From Methanomicrobiales archaeon HGW-Methanomicrobiales-3 (GTDB taxonomy: Archaea > Halobacteriota > Methanomicrobia > Methanomicrobiales > Methanospirillaceae): a stretch of 64,000 nucleotides of DNA. The notes under the pieces were generated by a model. That model saw only the letters and a list, made by a program, of their open reading frames with translations. It was not told the DNA's origin and did no database searches. Below, piece after piece: positions 9,815-19,434 of the stretch (positions are counted from its first letter, which is position 1; each line of letters starts with the position of its first letter). The position numbers and the translations under genes were made by a program. The stretch covers positions 1 to 64,000 of the forward strand of contig PGYK01000004.1 of assembly GCA_002839605.1 (NCBI GenBank), written 5' to 3'.

Positions 9815-9823
9815 ACTATATCG
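9815..9823 (+). promoter_or_regulatory. TATA box for the S1-OB-DHH nuclease gene
   Basis: ACTATATCG lies about 40-48 bases before the ATG at 9863. Transcription should begin near 9845, giving a short leader that carries GGAGAG. Confidence 0.45.
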
Positions 9824-9862
9824 CAACTATATGCCAGGACGCTTGTGTGTGGAGAGAGAAAC

Positions 9863-11710
9863 ATGAAAGATACTGATTCTGATGACGTAACGGTCTACCG
9901 GCTCGGATCCGGCTGCGACCTCGCAGATGTCGAAGAGGGAAACATTTACCAGGGAAAGGTCCAGGGTTTTGCCAACTTCGGTATGTTTGTCCAGATAAAC
10001 GACCGGATCAAAGGTCTTGTTCACAAGACCAACATGAAAGGGGAGCACACGGAGCGCGATTCTATCCTTGTGCGGGTGCGCCAGATACGGCCAAACGGGA
10101 ACATCGACCTCGAAGAGGTCATCATCCAGGTGTACCAGGTACAGAACGTGGACCGGAAATCCACAACGGTCAGGATCGCGGATCTCTCGGGTAAGATCGG
10201 GAGAACCGTGGCAATCGAAGGCGAGATCGCCCAGATCAAGCAGACCAGCGGACCGACCATCTTCACCATCGTTGACGAGACCGGCACCCAGAACGCTGCC
10301 GCATTTGTCGAAGCAGGCGTCCGGGCATACCCGGAAGCCGAGATGGGCAACATGGTAAAAGTCATCGGCGAAGTGATGACCCGGAACGGCCAGCTCCAGA
10401 TCGAAGTGGATGCCCTCTCGGTCCTCACGGACGATGAAGCAGGGGAAGTGAAGGCCCGGATTGAGAAGGCCCTAGATGCCCGGGCTGAACCGCAGGATAT
10501 CCCGCTGCTGGTGAAAAGCGACGTGATGGAGAATCTCCGCCCGGAGATGAAGAAGATCGCAAAGATCATAAGAAAAGCCGTCTTCACCACCCAGCCCATC
10601 ATCCTTCGCCACCACGCGGATGCGGACGGCATCTGTTCTGCCGTTGCAATCGAACAGGCAGTGATCTCCTTGATAAAAGAGTCCGGCGGGGACTTTGATG
10701 CCGATTACTACCTCTTCAAACGTGCCCCTTCAAAGGCACCATTCTACGAGATTGAGGATATCACCCGGGATCTTGATTTCGCGCTCAAGGACCACATCCG
10801 GTTCGGCCAGAAGTTACCGCTCATCCTCCTCACGGACAATGGTTCAACAGAAGAAGACGAACCGGCCTACAAGATCGCGAGCATCTACGATCTCGACCTC
10901 GTTGTCATCGACCACCACCACCCGGACGCCACCATCGACAAGTACGTCAAAGCCCACGTCAATCCCTATCATGTCGGCGGGGACTTTGGCATCACTGCGG
11001 GGATGCTGGGAACCGAAGTTGCCCGGCTGATCAATCCGTCTGTCGAGCCGGTCATCCGGCACCTCCCCGCTGTTGCCGGAGTTGGCGACCGGAGCGAGGC
11101 TCCCGAGCGTGCCCTTTTCCTTTCCTTGGTCAGCGACCAGTATTCCGAAGACGCCTGTAAGGATATCGCCCTTGCGCTTGATTATGAGCAGTTCTGGCTC
11201 CGGTTCAATGACGGCAGGGAGATCGTAAAGGATATCCTGAACATCACCGGCAATACGGAGCGCCACAAGAAGATGGTCCGGTTGCTTGTTGACGGGGCGA
11301 ACACGATGATCGAGGACCAGATGAATGCCTCAATGCCTCATGTTGTCCCGCGGGTACTGGAAAACGAAGCCCACCTCTTCCTCCTTGATGTCGAGATCCA
11401 TGCCCATAAGTTCACGTTCCCCCCGCCGGGTAAGACCAGCGGCGAAGTCCATGACCGGCTCTGTAAGCAGAATGCCGGCAAACCTGTCGTGACCATCGGT
11501 TTTGGGCCTGACTTTGCCGTGCTCCGCTCCCGTGGGGTTCTCATGAATATCCCGGTTATGGTGCGGGAACTCAGAAACGAGATCCCCGGTGGCGGCATCA
11601 GTGGTGGCGGGCACCTGGTGGTTGGCAGCATAAAATTCGTGGAAGGCATGCGCGATGTGGTGCTTGAAGCATTGATCAAAAAGATTGCCGACGCACCGGT
11701 CCAGAAATAA
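9863..11710 (+). CDS. RecJ-like DHH phosphoesterase with S1 and OB-fold domains
   Basis: 615 residues. S1 RNA-binding domain about 20-90 (GNIYQGKVQGFANFG), OB-fold nucleic-acid-binding domain about 105-190, and a DHH core starting near 245. Motif I is RHHADADG (250-256), motif III the DHH triplet at 350-352 within VVIDHHH. The DHHA1 end carries GGGISGGGH. This archaeal fusion is related to RecJ/GAN single-strand exonucleases, and the S1 domain hints at RNA or RNA/DNA substrates. Start at 9863 follows GGAGAG; the frame extends upstream only to a GTG. Stands alone with its own TATA box. Confidence 0.9.
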   Translation: MKDTDSDDVTVYRLGSGCDLADVEEGNIYQGKVQGFANFGMFVQINDRIKGLVHKTNMKGEHTERDSILVRVRQIRPNGNIDLEEVIIQVYQVQNVDRKSTTVRIADLSGKIGRTVAIEGEIAQIKQTSGPTIFTIVDETGTQNAAAFVEAGVRAYPEAEMGNMVKVIGEVMTRNGQLQIEVDALSVLTDDEAGEVKARIEKALDARAEPQDIPLLVKSDVMENLRPEMKKIAKIIRKAVFTTQPIILRHHADADGICSAVAIEQAVISLIKESGGDFDADYYLFKRAPSKAPFYEIEDITRDLDFALKDHIRFGQKLPLILLTDNGSTEEDEPAYKIASIYDLDLVVIDHHHPDATIDKYVKAHVNPYHVGGDFGITAGMLGTEVARLINPSVEPVIRHLPAVAGVGDRSEAPERALFLSLVSDQYSEDACKDIALALDYEQFWLRFNDGREIVKDILNITGNTERHKKMVRLLVDGANTMIEDQMNASMPHVVPRVLENEAHLFLLDVEIHAHKFTFPPPGKTSGEVHDRLCKQNAGKPVVTIGFGPDFAVLRSRGVLMNIPVMVRELRNEIPGGGISGGGHLVVGSIKFVEGMRDVVLEALIKKIADAPVQK

Positions 11711-11891
11711 TACCAAATCTCATCTGATTTTCTGAAATGATGGTACATTATCCCCGGAAACATCAGGTGCGGCACAACCCGTTTTTTATGGGAAAACCAG
11801 ACCAGATTCTGGTTTAATATTTCCATTACGGTCAGAATTTTTGAAATCCTGCTGATTAAAAGTCATGCGTTTAACCACAAACATCAGGTAC

Positions 11892-11900
11892 ATATAAATA
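11892..11900 (+). promoter_or_regulatory. TATA box upstream of small winged-helix gene
   Basis: ATATAAATA sits 25-48 bases before the two possible starts. Initiation near 11920 would give either an almost leaderless message (ATG at 11925) or a short leader to the ATG at 11940. Confidence 0.5.
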
Positions 11901-11939
11901 TAACCTGACCCATATGTCTTTTTAATGCTGAGGCACACC

Positions 11940-12191
11940 ATGTCAACAAGCAAAAAGTTACGTGATACGTACAATGAGACCCAGCACAAGATCGTTTCGT
12001 ATCTCAACTCCGGCATAACCAAGGGCAAGCATTACTTTAAGTCAAAATATATTGCAAAGGACCTTGGCCTGTCACCCAAGGAGGTGGGAACGAATATGGC
12101 AATTCTTGCCGAGATCTGTAAGGAACTGGATATCATCCGGTGGAGCTATTCAAACAGCACCACCTGGATGGTCACTCCTCGTGCAATCTGA
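11940..12191 (+). CDS. Small winged-helix-like DNA-binding protein
   Basis: 83 residues, basic. Predicted helix-turn-helix: KSKYIAKDLGLSPKEVGTNMAIL, followed by a strand/wing region ending TTWMVTP. This looks like the small archaeal DUF7123-type winged helix family; the family name is tentative. Start at 11940 is preceded by GAGG six bases upstream; an in-frame ATG at 11925 is possible for a leaderless message. It is followed after 26 bases by another tiny gene. Confidence 0.75.
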   Translation: MSTSKKLRDTYNETQHKIVSYLNSGITKGKHYFKSKYIAKDLGLSPKEVGTNMAILAEICKELDIIRWSYSNSTTWMVTPRAI

Positions 12192-12217
12192 ACATCATCT
12201 TTATCTTTTTTTTTATC

Positions 12218-12406
12218 ATGACGAAAGTTCTGGAATTTGAATCAAAGATCGAGTTTGTCGGCGATATCAACAGCCACAAGGACTGCTTAATGTCACAGGA
12301 CCAAACCCAGGACAAGCCCGATGCGCTCTGGTTTAACATCGATATTCCCAAGGGTCACGAGCTCAAAGCCGGTGACCGCGTGAGAATAATCGTTGAAAAA
12401 CTCTGA
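12218..12406 (+). CDS. Small hypothetical protein
   Basis: 62 residues, beginning MTKVLEFESKIEFVGDI. No known family recognised. It is acidic, rich in beta-type residues, and ends DRVRIIVEKL. The start is chosen at the ATG at 12218, because the upstream extension of the frame reads poly-Phe from a T-rich spacer. Probably co-transcribed with the winged-helix gene. A ten-base T tract just after the stop (12407-12416) likely ends the message. Confidence 0.65.
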   Translation: MTKVLEFESKIEFVGDINSHKDCLMSQDQTQDKPDALWFNIDIPKGHELKAGDRVRIIVEKL

Positions 12407-12554
12407 ATTTTTTTTTGGCTCTGTAGAAACAGGCATGAACGGGGGTTCACACCCGAAGCAAGAAAAACGCTAAACGGGGGATTTCTTTTAAGCACTCCCG
12501 ATTCTGGCCCCCTCGCGGAGTACCGCGGGGCAATCTCTGGTTCGGAAAACCGGT

Positions 12555-12641
12555 AATTGAAGCCGCCGCGGGGCGCCCATCGGGGCGGCGGCAGTAATCC
12601 CCACGGGGGTATGGGGGCATCAGCCCCCATAATCTATTCTT
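12555..12641 (+). repeat. R1 dispersed repeat, copy A (core module)
   Basis: Begins AATTGAAGCCGCC and ends CAGCCCCCATAATCTATTCTT. The same module occurs inverted at 34586-34680 with only scattered differences, and in part at 27436-27486. It contains two hairpin-forming blocks: GCCGCC...GGCGGC and GGGGGC...GCCCCC. Copy A lacks the second half of the element seen in copies B and C. It lies in a gene-free interval. Confidence 0.75.
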
Positions 12642-12855
12642 GCGATGGGGATGTGGGCGCTCGGGGTCTCATCGACCCTCGCCTTTGTGGAGCAGGAGGT
12701 AAATGGGTACATGAAGCTGAATGATAGTGGGGGTCACCCTCGCAATTCCACAAAATGACACCTTGGGAATGATTTCAACAGAACATGAATTTTTTAATCG
12801 TCCGACACCGGTTCATCAAGTGAATATCTTTTGAACAGGAGATTCCTCATTCGCC
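12642..12855. other. Rest of the intergenic gap after repeat A
   Basis: A 38-codon frame (ATG at 12645) runs through here but has no ribosome binding site and no recognised relative. Otherwise the stretch is GC-rich, turning AT-rich toward the end of the next minus-strand gene. No feature is called. Confidence 0.4.
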
Positions 12856-13506
12856 TTAAGGACGGTACGCGGTGTAATAACTCCGGGGCGTTTCCAGAGA
12901 AATGTAATAACGATCGATAGAAGCGGTCGTAATAATCATATACAGATCGACATTTGAACTCTGGACGATCCGGTATGAAGAGCCCCGGTTGAGGATCTCT
13001 TCTCCCTCGATGATGGTGCCGTTGGTTGCATAGCAGAGGACCATCTTAAAATTCCCGTACTGGGGAGTCCGGTTTGCAATAACAGTCGTATTGAGAACCC
13101 AGAGGGGGTAGGGGACGGAAAATCTTTGGGTGAGTCCGCCACGCGACTCAGAGACAAATGCAAACGGCACACTCTCCTCGGTCCGGAGGGGAATATCGGA
13201 AGCCCCATAGGATATCATGTTTTCGGGGAGCTTGAACCGGGGATACGTGAAAGGCTGATCTGAATAATAGATCTGGTACGGGGGATCATCCGGGCGCGGG
13301 GTGACCGGTGTTGAGATGACTTTTGTTGTCACCGTTTGTACAGGAACCGGGCCGGGAGCCGGAGTTTGCAGGGATGTCGGAGTTGCGGCTGGCTCCAGAA
13401 GGTCCGGAGCGGAGAGTTCGGAGAGGTACTGCGGGTTGATGACCAGCGCAATGACCAGAACAAGGACAAGGCCCCCCACAAGCGTCAGGATATCTCCGGT
13501 TTCCAC
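12856..13506 (-). CDS. Membrane-anchored hypothetical protein with Pro/Thr linker
   Basis: 216 residues. N-terminal membrane segment about 8-24 (LVGGLVLVLVIALVI), then a long Pro/Thr/Val linker (about 38-75) and a C-terminal beta-rich domain with several NxT sites. Not recognised beyond this plan, which is common among methanogen surface proteins. It starts with GTG; the nearby ATG is out of frame. It is divergent from the small membrane protein at 13673. Confidence 0.65.
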   Translation of the reverse strand: METGDILTLVGGLVLVLVIALVINPQYLSELSAPDLLEPAATPTSLQTPAPGPVPVQTVTTKVISTPVTPRPDDPPYQIYYSDQPFTYPRFKLPENMISYGASDIPLRTEESVPFAFVSESRGGLTQRFSVPYPLWVLNTTVIANRTPQYGNFKMVLCYATNGTIIEGEEILNRGSSYRIVQSSNVDLYMIITTASIDRYYISLETPRSYYTAYRP

Positions 13507-13672
13507 ATGTAGTACTTACAAGGACGTTATAAAAAAACATGACGATGACAGAACACGGATAAAACCGGAAATGAAAAAGGTTATCGAAAAAAACCAGACC
13601 GTTCGGGATCAGCGTTCGTGCGACAGAAAACGGCAGACAATTTATTTACCGCTTCGATGAATAAGGATGAGT

Positions 13673-13933
13673 ATGGAGTTGCCGGGACTACGGACATGGA
13701 TCGTCTTTTACCTGATCTCGTTTGTTGTCCTGCTCTGGGCAGCCTTTCTCTCGTCCCAGGGTGTGATGCTCTGGGTGAGCCTGCTCCTTGTCATCATCAT
13801 CATCGGGCTGAATTTCTATACCGTCCTGAACCAGATAAAAGCCCACGCGGCACGAAAAGAGTTCCAGCGCAGCCTCACCAAAGATTTTGTCCGCGGCGAG
13901 GAACAGGAAAAGGATGACCGTCAATCCCATTAA
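13673..13933 (+). CDS. Small two-helix membrane protein
   Basis: 86 residues. Two adjacent membrane helices (about 8-28 and 30-52: FYLISFVVLLWAAFL and WVSLLLVIIIIGLNF) are followed by a charged cytoplasmic tail. AAGG six bases before the ATG at 13673 supports that start; an ATG two codons earlier is also possible. Its end overlaps the end of the convergent cheR gene by four bases. No family recognised. Confidence 0.7.
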   Translation: MELPGLRTWIVFYLISFVVLLWAAFLSSQGVMLWVSLLLVIIIIGLNFYTVLNQIKAHAARKEFQRSLTKDFVRGEEQEKDDRQSH

Positions 13934-14766
13934 GGGGTAGAGGTTCGCGGCTGCGGGGGTTTTTCCCGCTTGACGAATACTTTCTGGGCAGTATTCTTTG
14001 CCATGAAGAGATCCTCAACCTGCCGGCCAAGATACTCGGTCTTGCCCATGATGTAGAAGCCGTCAGAAACCAGCGCCGAATGGAACAACCGGGCAAGATC
14101 ATCTTTCTGCTTCTCGGTAAAGTAAATCGTGACGTTCCGGCAGGTGATGAGGTCAACATACCGGACCGGTGGAACTCCGCTCATCAGGTCATGGGGACGA
14201 AACCGGATCAGATCTTTGAGGTGCGGTTTTGCCTCGTACAGGCCATCCGGGCGTTTCGTGAAATGGCGCTGGATCTGCACGGTCGGTAGTTTCTGCATTG
14301 CTTTCTCTTCAAAAACCCCGGCCTTTGCCTTTGCCAGCACTACTTCGTCGATATCGGTAGCAGTGATGATACCGCTCCAGTCCTTGTGATTGACCAGCGC
14401 ATCGTGGAGGAGAATTGCCAGGGTATAGGGTTCTTCCCCGGTTGACGAGCCGGCACACCAGATGGAGATGCGTTTTTTCTGCTGGAACAGGGCCGGGAGA
14501 ATGACGTTTTTCACCTCGTCCCAGACTTCCTTGTCCCGGAAAAATTCGGTAACATTAATGGTCAGCGCATTGCGCAGGGGTTCATTCTCTGCCGGGTGGC
14601 TCTTGATGTACCGGAGGTAATCGGCATAGGTTGCAGAATTGGTTGAGCGCATGCGGGAGAGAAAACGGCGCTTGATATAATCTTCCTTGTAATTCGAACA
14701 CTGGATCTTGAGCAACTGCTCCACATGACGCTTAAGGAGGGTAAAATCGGCGGCAGAATCATCCAT
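13930..14766 (-). CDS. cheR: Chemotaxis protein methyltransferase CheR
   Basis: About 278 residues. An N-terminal all-helical receptor-binding domain (about 1-75) precedes a SAM-dependent methyltransferase fold. IWCAGSSTGEEPYTLAI is the SAM-binding motif and TRKNV-like ITCRNVTIYF is diagnostic. CheR methylates glutamates on methyl-accepting chemotaxis proteins; three such receptors are encoded just upstream on the other strand. Start at 14766 follows CAGGA at nine bases. It is last in a minus-strand operon of kinase, cheW and cheR. Confidence 0.95.
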   Translation of the reverse strand: MDDSAADFTLLKRHVEQLLKIQCSNYKEDYIKRRFLSRMRSTNSATYADYLRYIKSHPAENEPLRNALTINVTEFFRDKEVWDEVKNVILPALFQQKKRISIWCAGSSTGEEPYTLAILLHDALVNHKDWSGIITATDIDEVVLAKAKAGVFEEKAMQKLPTVQIQRHFTKRPDGLYEAKPHLKDLIRFRPHDLMSGVPPVRYVDLITCRNVTIYFTEKQKDDLARLFHSALVSDGFYIMGKTEYLGRQVEDLFMAKNTAQKVFVKREKPPQPRTSTP

Positions 14767-14788
14767 GGCAGGCATTCCTGAGATGATC

Positions 14789-15298
14789 TTAATTCTTCTC
14801 TATATCCTTAAACATCTTATGGACGTCCAGCCAGATGATCAAGGTTTTTGGCTCGCCCTCCTTTGCATCTGCACCCGAATTGATGATCCCCTTGATGTAT
14901 CGCGCCTCGTTTCCGGCAATACTTTCGGTCATGCAATCAACCTGGGAGGCGGCGATCTGCGTAACACTGCTCACCGTGTCAACGATAACACCGACATTAT
15001 TCCCGCCCGCAACCTCGGCCATCAGGACAATGATCTTCTGGTCCTTTGTGATCGGCCGGTCCGGGAGTTTTAAGAAGGTGTTCAGGTTCACGATGTTCAC
15101 GATCTCGCCCCGGAGGTTGATGACGCCCCGGATATGAACCGGTGCCCGCGGGATTGCGGTGATCGGCATCATCTCCACGATCTCGCGGACAATGTTGATG
15201 TCCAGCGCATAGTTCTCCGATTCTAAGGTGAACTCCAGGACTTCACCGGAATTCCCGTTCATGCACTCTCCTGCATTGGTGCTGCTTTCTGCTGCCAT
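14789..15298 (-). CDS. cheW: Chemotaxis coupling protein CheW (copy 1)
   Basis: 169 residues with one CheW SH3-like domain: EFTLESENYALDINIVREIV, then PHIRGVINLRGEIVNIVNL. CheW links receptors to the kinase CheA. This copy lacks the long Glu/Pro-rich N-terminal tail of the two other CheW proteins in the window and is only loosely similar to them. Start at 15298 is set by GAGGT nine bases upstream. It lies 22 bases before cheR and is probably co-transcribed. Confidence 0.93.
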   Translation of the reverse strand: MAAESSTNAGECMNGNSGEVLEFTLESENYALDINIVREIVEMMPITAIPRAPVHIRGVINLRGEIVNIVNLNTFLKLPDRPITKDQKIIVLMAEVAGGNNVGVIVDTVSSVTQIAASQVDCMTESIAGNEARYIKGIINSGADAKEGEPKTLIIWLDVHKMFKDIEKN

Positions 15299-15345
15299 GA
15301 TGATGTACCTCATCTCAGACTTTTCGTGATGGCAAGAGCATCACG

Positions 15346-17007
15346 CTACCGGAATAACCCTTCCGGTACCAGGATTTCAAATCGCACACCCTTGCCGGCT
15401 TCACCGGTCTCGTGGATGGAGAGACCGGTGATTGCCAGAACTTCGCGGGAGAAGAACAGGCCATAACTGATACGGCCCCGCCGCGTATGCTCAAAGACCA
15501 GTTCCTTTTCTTCATTTGGGATCCCTGCCCCGTCATCTTCATACACCAGGACCAGGTTCCTGCCCTGTACCTGGGAGAAGAACCGGATGGCGGTCACGGT
15601 TTCGCCGTGTTCTAAGGAATTTTCTATCAGGTTGGCAAACACCCGCTCGATCAGATCGTCGCTGAACACTTCGACATTCTTAACACTCGATTCAACGGTA
15701 ATGTTCCCGAGAGGGAGCGTTGCTGCCGCGGCAAGGAACCGGTCCCCGATATCCTTCCACTTGGGCGGGCGGACACCGATGTTCTGGTAGTCCCGCGTGA
15801 AATTGATCTGGTGCTGGATCTGGGCAATCACCTTCTCCTGCTGCTCAACAAAGTGAAGGAGTTTTTCGTTCAGGGGCTCGTTTTTTATGAGTTCTAAGGA
15901 CAGGCGCAGGTTCGTGATGCCGTTGAGGATATCGTGCCGGGTGATGCTGGTCAAAAGGACGATCTGCTTGTTGGCATGCCGGAGTGCATCTTCCACCCGT
16001 TTGCGCTCGTGGATATCGGCAATCACCCCGTGGAACCCGGACCCGCCGGGTTTGTTCGCCAGGGTTTTTCCGGATATCTGTACCCAGCGGATTGTCGAAT
16101 GCATGGTCATGAGCCGGAACTCGAAGGGTCCGCCAAGACCCCGCCGGATCAGGTCAAGACCCTTTTCAAAGGGAACCGTATCTTCAGAATAAATATATTC
16201 CTGGAGACGTTTTCCCATCAGATCGGACGGAGCATAGCCGGTCAGGTTCTTGATCGCCGGACTGACATAGGTTATCAGGTCATTATCATTGAGGGTGAAG
16301 ATCACTTCCGTGATGTTCTCCACCAGAGCCCGGAATTTGGCTTCGGACTCAACAAGAGCTTTTTCGATCTTTCGGTGCTCGGCAATCCTGCGCTGGAGCT
16401 CAATCTTTTCCGGTGAGCCTTCCTTACTCTCCTCAAGAGCTTTTGGAATGCTCCCCAGCTCTGAATCCGTCACATGCGGGAGCTGTTCAAAGATCAGCCC
16501 GAGTCCCCGACCCCCTTTTTCTAAGGAAAGCGGGATCATCTTTAACCGGAATTTCTCTTCACGATCATTGATGGCAAATGTTGCAATATGTACCTGTTCT
16601 TTGCCTTCACGGGCTTTTTTTAGCAGATCCATTACCTTGTGGTCAACATAGGGCGCGAGAGCGGATTCGTCGATCCGTTCACCGATCATGCCTTCAATGT
16701 CAAGTGAAAGGAGGCTGATGAGCGGATCATTGATCTGCTGGATCACCAGTTCATTGCTCAGTACTGCAATGCCGTCCTGCCACAGGTTCAAGAAATTCGA
16801 CATCGGCAGTTTGGGCGAGAGCGTAAAGATCTTGGCCGGGCCCAGGTTCCGCTTCTTGATCTCACCGGACGCAATTAAAAAGTTCAGGTACTTGGCTGCG
16901 GTGGTCCGGTTGATGGAGAGCTGCCGCGACACCTGCTCGATGGTCAGTCCGGCCGGATTCTGCCCGAGCAGATCGGTAATTCTCTTGATTTCCTCTTCGC
17001 GCACCAT
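15346..17007 (-). CDS. HTH-PAS-PAS-histidine kinase
   Basis: 553 residues. N-terminal winged helix (1-62: LTIEQVSRQLSINRTTAAKYL), then two PAS-like regions (about 70-175 and 225-345), an H-box (TSITRHDILNGI, about residue 367) and a HATPase with N-box FANLIENSLEHGE and G1 motif DDGAGIP. The kinase part is of the methanogen-type with HDxxN. Fusing a DNA-binding domain to the input end of a kinase suggests it may bind its own target promoter. AGGA lies nine bases before the ATG. It leads the cheW-cheR operon and is divergent from the receptors. Confidence 0.88.
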   Translation of the reverse strand: MVREEEIKRITDLLGQNPAGLTIEQVSRQLSINRTTAAKYLNFLIASGEIKKRNLGPAKIFTLSPKLPMSNFLNLWQDGIAVLSNELVIQQINDPLISLLSLDIEGMIGERIDESALAPYVDHKVMDLLKKAREGKEQVHIATFAINDREEKFRLKMIPLSLEKGGRGLGLIFEQLPHVTDSELGSIPKALEESKEGSPEKIELQRRIAEHRKIEKALVESEAKFRALVENITEVIFTLNDNDLITYVSPAIKNLTGYAPSDLMGKRLQEYIYSEDTVPFEKGLDLIRRGLGGPFEFRLMTMHSTIRWVQISGKTLANKPGGSGFHGVIADIHERKRVEDALRHANKQIVLLTSITRHDILNGITNLRLSLELIKNEPLNEKLLHFVEQQEKVIAQIQHQINFTRDYQNIGVRPPKWKDIGDRFLAAAATLPLGNITVESSVKNVEVFSDDLIERVFANLIENSLEHGETVTAIRFFSQVQGRNLVLVYEDDGAGIPNEEKELVFEHTRRGRISYGLFFSREVLAITGLSIHETGEAGKGVRFEILVPEGLFR

Positions 17008-17123
17008 GCGATTACGTCCTGCATATACGATGGAATGTATTCATACAAGCCCATTCCTCCGCAAGTATTCATCATTATTGCTCAACAGTATTAAACATTG
17101 CTTTTGATGAGTGTTGAAAGAAG

Positions 17124-17132
17124 ATTTAAATA
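17124..17132 (+). promoter_or_regulatory. TATA box for the receptor operon
   Basis: ATTTAAATA is a clean archaeal TATA element. Initiation near 17153 leaves about 150 bases of leader if translation begins at 17307. Confidence 0.5.
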
Positions 17133-17224
17133 CCATTGCTGACGTAAGTCTATGTTACCCTTGACTCTTTGATGAGCAGATATGATGATGAAAATGGTGC
17201 ATGCTCACAAACGGGGACTGGGAT

Positions 17225-17280
17225 CAACGGGATGTACCCTCATCCCGTTGAGGGGATTACCGGTGCCCCGTGCCCCGGTA
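17225..17280 (+). promoter_or_regulatory. Two leader hairpins before the first receptor gene
   Basis: CAACGGGATG and CATCCCGTTG form a perfect ten-base stem with a six-base loop (17225-17250). TACCGG and CCGGTA form a second stem (17258-17280). They lie between the TATA box and the likely ATG at 17307, and fall in a frame with no protein-like character. They could affect message stability or translation. Confidence 0.4.
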
Positions 17281-17306
17281 CGGGAAATGGAGATGTGTGT
17301 GTGCGT

Positions 17307-19415
17307 ATGAGTTTCGTTGACGATATGAACGTGGGAAAAAAACTGATGGGGGGTTTCCTCATTGTCCTGCTCATCCTTATTGGGGTTGCAGCTCTCGGGT
17401 ATGTCAACCTGCAGGATGCAGCTGCCCGGCAGAATGCACTTTACGAGAAGATGCAGGGCGCAGAGAACCTTGCTCTTACGAATGCTGCTCTTGAGAAGAT
17501 GCGGGGTGACATCTACCGCTACATCGCGGTTCCTGCTGACCGGCAGTCCACCAGTGCTTCACTGGCATCGCAGGTTGTTGTCATTCAAGACAATATGAAG
17601 GCATTCCGGTCCCTGCCGTTAACCGATGCTGACAAGGCCACGCTTGCAAAATTTGATGAAGCATGGGCAAGAATGCAGACCACCTACAAGCAGATCGAGG
17701 TTGACACCGATGCCGGCGATATGGCAGCTGTCGATGCGGCTCTTGCTGCCGGGAGCCCGGCGGTCACTGCCCGGGCGGAATGTCTGGATTCTGTCAAAAC
17801 CCTTGTTGCGAGCGCTTTTTCGCAGGCTGAAGACCTTAACAACGCTACTGACGCCGCCGCTGCTGCCGCATCGCTGTTGATGATCATCGCAACCATTGTT
17901 GCCGTTATTGCCGGCATGGGAATTGCAATTCTGCTCTCCAAGAGCATTACAGGTCCAATCGAACTGGTACGGCAGAATATCAGCGAGATCCACAAGGGAC
18001 ACTTAACCCAGCGTCTCAACCTGAACCGGAAGGACGAGATCGGTGAAATGGCCGAGACGATGGATGCCTTCTCCGATGATCTCCAGAAATATGTGATCGG
18101 CACACTCAAGCAGATTGCACAGGGCGATCTCTCCCGCAATCTCAAAGTCCGGGATGACAAGGACGAGATCGTTCCCGCGATGATGACAACCATGGAGGCA
18201 CTGCGGGGACTGGTTGCTGAAGCTACCATGCTCTCAAAAGCAGCGGTCGAAGGAAAACTCTCGACCCGCGGCAATGCAGACAAGTTTCAGGGAGGGTATA
18301 AGGAGATCATCCAGGGCGTGAACGAGACCCTAGATGCGGTCGTGGTTCCGGTCAACGAGGCAATGCATGTCTCGAGTGAATATGCACAAGGGAACTTTAC
18401 TGCACGGTTTAATGAAAAAATCAAGGTGCAGGGCGACTTTGTGAAATTCAAGGGAGCACTTGATAATATCGGCGTCGAAGTTGCGAAATCGCTTTCGATG
18501 ATCAACCGGCAGGTCGGCGACCTTGCCGCCAGTGCCGAAGAGGCAAATGCCAGTGTCGAGGAAGTCTCTGCCGGCTCCGCACAGGTTGCCAGGAACGCAA
18601 GCGGGGTCTCGGTCAATGCAGAGCGAGCAACGCAGGGCGTCGAGCAGGTTCAGAAGGCCATGGAAGATCTCTCCCGGACGATCCAGGATGTTGCCACCAA
18701 GTCGGAACTGGTTGCAAAGATTGTGCAGGACACGACCAATTACAGCAGGGACGGCATGGAACTTGCGAGGAAGACCGAGCAGGGCATGCAGGGTATCACC
18801 AAATCATCCAATGACGTGAACCAGATCATCCTCGAGATCAAGGGCCAGATGGAGAAGATCTCCGAGATCGTCAACCTGATCACCGATCTTGCGAACCAGA
18901 CCAACCTGCTTGCGCTCAATGCTGCAATAGAAGCAGCCCGGGCAGGAGAAGCAGGCCGCGGGTTTGCCGTTGTCGCAACCGAGGTCAAATCGCTTGCCGT
19001 TGAATCGCGGGCATCCGCCGAAAGGATCTCGGAGATGATCGACAACCTCCAGAAACAGACCTTAAGCGCCGTTGATGCAGTATCTGCTGCAAATGCCGGC
19101 GTTAAGGAGGGCAGCGAGGCTCTGCATGAGACCCTTTCGAGTTTCAACAACATCGTCTCATCCATCGACAAGATCAGCCAGAACGTGAGCGAGGTTGCAG
19201 CTGCCGCTGAGGAACAGGCAGCATCGGTCGAGGAAGTGACGGCAAGCGTCAACGAAGTGGGCGGACTCATGCAGGCCACCACCCGGGAGGCAACCGATGC
19301 GGCGGCAGCAAGCGAGGAGTCAAGCGCTGCAATCGACCAGATCACCAAAGTGGTGGCTAATGTCAACACCATTGTGGACAAGGTGACAAAGGAAGTCGCC
19401 CGGTTCAGGTGCTAA
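17307..19415 (+). CDS. Methyl-accepting chemotaxis protein 1 (membrane receptor)
   Basis: About 702 residues. Membrane helix about 13-35, extracellular four-helix-bundle-like sensor to about 185, second helix ([17 protein letters not shown]), then a HAMP domain and further HAMP-like repeats. The signalling hairpin follows, with the tip [20 protein letters not shown]. It senses an unknown ligand and signals through CheW. The frame is open back to 17169, but a hairpin-rich, unprotein-like stretch lies between, and [13 protein letters not shown] is a typical receptor start. The protein ends Phe-Arg-Cys, as does receptor 3. Confidence 0.9.
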   Translation: MSFVDDMNVGKKLMGGFLIVLLILIGVAALGYVNLQDAAARQNALYEKMQGAENLALTNAALEKMRGDIYRYIAVPADRQSTSASLASQVVVIQDNMKAFRSLPLTDADKATLAKFDEAWARMQTTYKQIEVDTDAGDMAAVDAALAAGSPAVTARAECLDSVKTLVASAFSQAEDLNNATDAAAAAASLLMIIATIVAVIAGMGIAILLSKSITGPIELVRQNISEIHKGHLTQRLNLNRKDEIGEMAETMDAFSDDLQKYVIGTLKQIAQGDLSRNLKVRDDKDEIVPAMMTTMEALRGLVAEATMLSKAAVEGKLSTRGNADKFQGGYKEIIQGVNETLDAVVVPVNEAMHVSSEYAQGNFTARFNEKIKVQGDFVKFKGALDNIGVEVAKSLSMINRQVGDLAASAEEANASVEEVSAGSAQVARNASGVSVNAERATQGVEQVQKAMEDLSRTIQDVATKSELVAKIVQDTTNYSRDGMELARKTEQGMQGITKSSNDVNQIILEIKGQMEKISEIVNLITDLANQTNLLALNAAIEAARAGEAGRGFAVVATEVKSLAVESRASAERISEMIDNLQKQTLSAVDAVSAANAGVKEGSEALHETLSSFNNIVSSIDKISQNVSEVAAAAEEQAASVEEVTASVNEVGGLMQATTREATDAAAASEESSAAIDQITKVVANVNTIVDKVTKEVARFRC

Positions 19416-19434
19416 AAAGATTATAGAGGTTTTT

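Noticed and set aside
12645-12761. 38-codon frame after repeat A
   Set aside because: No ribosome binding site, no relative, and next to a repeat; kept only as part of the gap description.
17172-17306. Extension of receptor 1 to the ATG at 17172
   Set aside because: The added 45 residues are Gly/Pro/Cys-rich, unlike any receptor N-terminus, and coincide with two strong hairpins.
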